Below the pieces are notes generated by a model, which saw nothing but the letters and a program-made list of their open reading frames with translations, ran no database searches and was not told the origin of the DNA. Positions 14,820 to 16,078 of a stretch of DNA of 16,078 bases are shown piece after piece (the stretch's first letter is position 1; each line of letters begins with the position of its first letter). Origin of the DNA: JAHDWY01 sp964632865 (GTDB taxonomy: Bacteria; Hydrogenedentota; Hydrogenedentia; Hydrogenedentales; SLHB01); NCBI GenBank assembly GCA_964632865.1, contig CAZWDH010000156.1:1-16078 (forward strand), given 5' to 3'. A program made the translations under genes and the position numbers.

Positions 14820-15215
14820 ATGAAAGCATCAGGCGGGTTCACCCTGCTGGAACTCATTTTGGTTATGGTTATTATCGGAATTCTCGCCGGCATGGTAACC
14901 ATCAGTGTCGCCGGACGCGGCACGGAAGCACGGATCACACGCGCCCGCGCGGATCTCGCGGTATATCAACGAGCCGTCGAAGCCTACGCGCTGGAACACA
15001 ATGACCAGTATCCCAAGTCCCTGGACGTGCTTGTCGGCGGCGAGAAGGAGTACGTGATCAAGCTGGAAAAAGATCCGTGGGGCAATCCGTACGTGTTTGC
15101 GTACCCCGGTAAGAAGAACAAGTACGATCTCTACTCCCGCGGCCAGGACGCGCAGTCCGGCACCGCGGACGACATCTCGGTTTGGGACACCAACGCCAGC
15201 ACCATCGCAGAGTAG
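14820..15215 (+). CDS. gspG: Type II secretion major pseudopilin GspG
   Basis: GspG is the main subunit of the periplasmic T2SS pseudopilus, processed by prepilin peptidase. ATG 14820 has GGAGG (14807-14811) 8 nt upstream and gives a 6-residue leader MKASGG. Cleavage G6/F7 is followed by TLLEL with the conserved Glu11 (+5) and a hydrophobic helix (ILVMVIIGILAG). The product is 131 aa, normal for GspG. The C-terminal part has the GspG hallmark DPWGNPYVFAYPGKKNKYDLYSRG followed by the acidic GTADD stretch, a Ca2+-binding region in characterised GspG. Longer upstream non-ATG starts would spoil the leader and are rejected. The gene sits 47 bp after gspF. Confidence 0.96.
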   Translation: MKASGGFTLLELILVMVIIGILAGMVTISVAGRGTEARITRARADLAVYQRAVEAYALEHNDQYPKSLDVLVGGEKEYVIKLEKDPWGNPYVFAYPGKKNKYDLYSRGQDAQSGTADDISVWDTNASTIAE

Positions 15216-15257
15216 CAACCCCGGTGGCCATCAGGCAGTGAGGACTTCCGAGTCAAC

Positions 15258-15938
15258 ATGACGTCCCAGATGCCAAAGACCAACATCCCCCTTGGTCCCC
15301 CTTCAAAAGGGGAATGGGCGCAGCCGCTTCGCGGTGCGCATGCCGCGTGCGGGGCAGACGTATCACGGCATGAGGCTATCGCATTTTCGAGAAACCCAAT
15401 TAGCAAAATTCCCCCTTTGAAGGGGGACCAAGGGGGATGTTCTTCTTTCCGTTCATCTGGCTTTACGCTCATCGAGCTCATCGTCGTGATGACCATCATC
15501 GCCCTGCTGACCGCCGCCGTGGTTCCCATCTACCAGGGATCGCTAACGCGTATTCGCGAAGATCGCGCCACCCGCGATTTCGTGGCCTACCTCAAGTACG
15601 CCCAGGAGCGCGCCATCACCGACGGCACGGAGTACCGGTTTTACATGCGCGAAGAGTCGCGCGAGTACTGGGTCATGCGCCAGCACATCGACGAAGAAGG
15701 AGAAAAGCAATTCGCCTATTTGGACGAAGGTCCGGTGGAAGTGAAACAACTCCCTGAAGGGATCGAATTCGAGCGGCCCAAGGCGCGTTTCGACAAGGAC
15801 CGCGAGGCTCACTTCGTCTCCTTCTACGGCACCGGCGCCTGCGACTACGCAACCATCAAGATGGAAACCGCCGACGGAGACGAGCTCGAACTGGAAACCA
15901 AAGGCCGCCTCGGCCGTTTCGAGGTGAAGGCAGAATGA
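15258..15938 (+). CDS. GspH-like minor pseudopilin with repeat-interrupted leader
   Basis: This is a minor pseudopilin of the T2SS pseudopilus tip by context and by its FTLIELIVVMTIIALLTAA helix after a prepilin cleavage site (G68/F69, Glu73 at +5). The mature part is about 158 aa with GspH-like content (RATRDFVAYLKYAQERAITDG). The 226-aa frame begins at ATG 15258, with GAGGA 13 nt upstream. That leaves a 67-residue leader, whereas pseudopilin leaders are normally about 5-25. Residues 9-61 are encoded by a 160-bp inverted-repeat element (15282-15441). Taking out 162 nt would leave about 13 residues in frame. In-frame alternatives nearer the cleavage site are poor: TTG 15417 would give 15 residues but has no SD. 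The start is therefore uncertain; the body is well supported. The stop overlaps the next ATG. Confidence 0.82.
   Translation: MTSQMPKTNIPLGPPSKGEWAQPLRGAHAACGADVSRHEAIAFSRNPISKIPPLKGDQGGCSSFRSSGFTLIELIVVMTIIALLTAAVVPIYQGSLTRIREDRATRDFVAYLKYAQERAITDGTEYRFYMREESREYWVMRQHIDEEGEKQFAYLDEGPVEVKQLPEGIEFERPKARFDKDREAHFVSFYGTGACDYATIKMETADGDELELETKGRLGRFEVKAE
15282..15316 (+). repeat. 35-bp repeat, copy 1
   Basis: It begins AACATCCCCCTTGGTCCCCC and ends AAAAGGGGAATG. It differs from copy 2 at 2 positions and from copy 3 at 4. In the + strand frame of the GspH-like gene it reads NIPLGPPSKGE. Confidence 0.85.
15407..15441 (-). repeat. 35-bp repeat, copy 2 (inverted)
   Basis: This is the reverse complement of the repeat; on the + strand it ends AAGGGGGATGTT. 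The core TCCCCCTT-CA-AAGGGGGA can itself fold into an 8-bp hairpin. It abuts the codons just before the prepilin cleavage site. Confidence 0.85.
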
Positions 15939-16078
15939 CGCACCGCGACTTACAGACCCGTGGGTCTATGAAGCCAGTACCTCTCAGGTCTGAGTTATCC
16001 ATGCCATCGGCGAGATGGGAAGTCGATCGCCAATGCCTCAGGAACATCCCCCTTAATCCCCCTTCAAAGGGGGAATTG
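15935..16078 (+). CDS. Partial open frame after the GspH-like gene, cut by the window edge
   Basis: The ATG at 15935 overlaps the previous stop (ATGA), and the frame stays open for 48 codons to the last base. The operon position would suit a further pseudopilin (GspI/J), but no hydrophobic FTLxE segment is reached before the edge. Residues 1-36 (MTHRDLQTRGSMKPVPLRSE...) resemble nothing I know. Residues 37-47 are the 35-bp repeat read as NIPLNPPSKGE. It could be a repeat-interrupted pseudopilin leader like the one before it, or a spurious frame. Internal ATGs lie at 15968 and 16001. Confidence 0.35.
   Translation, partial: MTHRDLQTRGSMKPVPLRSELSMPSARWEVDRQCLRNIPLNPPSKGEL
16043..16077 (+). 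repeat. 35-bp repeat, copy 3, at the window edge
   Basis: It begins AACATCCCCCTTAATCCCCC and matches copy 2 at 33 of 35 positions (GG replaced by AA in the spacer). It may be the left arm of a second element whose other arm is past the window. It is in the same orientation as copy 1 and in the same reading frame relative to the upstream ATG. Confidence 0.85.

Larger units (their letters stand above)
15282..15441. repeat. 160-bp MITE-like element with 35-bp terminal inverted repeats
   Basis: Left arm 15282-15316 and right arm 15407-15441 are inverted copies of a 35-bp sequence that begins AACATCCCCCTT. They match at 33 of 35 positions. The 90-bp centre codes for no protein of its own. No clear target-site duplication is seen beyond one base. 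G/C-tract repeats of this general look recur in many bacterial genomes from memory; the family name is not known to me. It lies inside the leader-coding part of the GspH-like gene. Confidence 0.75.

Noticed and set aside
15437..15757. Frame starting at the ATG inside repeat copy 2
   Set aside because: It is out of frame with the pseudopilin helix and yields an Arg/His-rich product typical of a shifted GC-rich frame.
15282..16077. CRISPR array from the three similar repeats
   Set aside because: Orientation is mixed, spacing is irregular (90 and about 600 bp) and there are no spacers of uniform size or cas genes.

Overview
The window is about 16 kb of GC-rich bacterial chromosome (about 60% GC by eye). 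Every protein gene lies on the + strand and packing is tight. No gap without a gene exceeds about 220 bp. A trigger factor/ClpXP/Lon block and a type II secretion (T2SS) block point to a Gram-negative-type bacterium. Nothing fixes the phylum. The order tig-clpP-clpX-lon-ysxC is shared by Deltaproteobacteria, Firmicutes and others, and an uncultivated lineage such as Hydrogenedentota is only a guess.

Left block (9-6839), protein quality control: tRNA-Leu(UAG), then tig (trigger factor with an odd His/Asp-rich N-terminus), clpP, clpX, lon and the ribosome-assembly GTPase gene ysxC/engB. tig and clpP are 8 bp apart. clpX has its own strong sigma70-type promoter, and a second look-alike promoter 74-75 bp upstream carries the same 10-bp motif. 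A clean Rho-independent terminator ends clpX. lon restarts from a promoter whose start site lies in a perfect 14-bp palindrome, followed by a hairpin just before the Shine-Dalgarno (SD) sequence. ysxC overlaps lon by ATGA. Together these genes fold nascent chains (Tig), degrade damaged or regulatory proteins (ClpXP, Lon) and assemble the 50S subunit (YsxC).

Middle block (6974-11727): two proteins I do not recognise (369 and 233 aa), a family 2 glycosyltransferase with an extra C-terminal Rossmann-like domain, an ECF-type sigma factor, and a single-pass membrane protein. The last has an anti-sigma-like position, a short cytoplasmic N-terminus and a TPR-like extracytoplasmic domain.

Right block (11760-16078), T2SS/type IV pilus-like assembly: its own promoter, then a GspE/PilB ATPase, GspF/PilC platform protein, GspG major pseudopilin, a GspH-like minor pseudopilin, and the start of one more open frame cut by the window edge. 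The most unusual feature is here. A 35-bp G/C-tract repeat occurs three times within 800 bp. Two copies in opposite orientation bound a 160-bp MITE-like element inside the leader-coding part of the GspH-like gene. The third lies in the same reading frame near the start of the next frame. I saw no further copy in the window.

No novel defence system, CRISPR array, transposase or phage gene is visible. The best leads for something undescribed are the repeat-interrupted pseudopilin leaders, the lon operator/hairpin, the tandem clpX promoters, and the zinc-motif-less, TPR-containing anti-sigma candidate.
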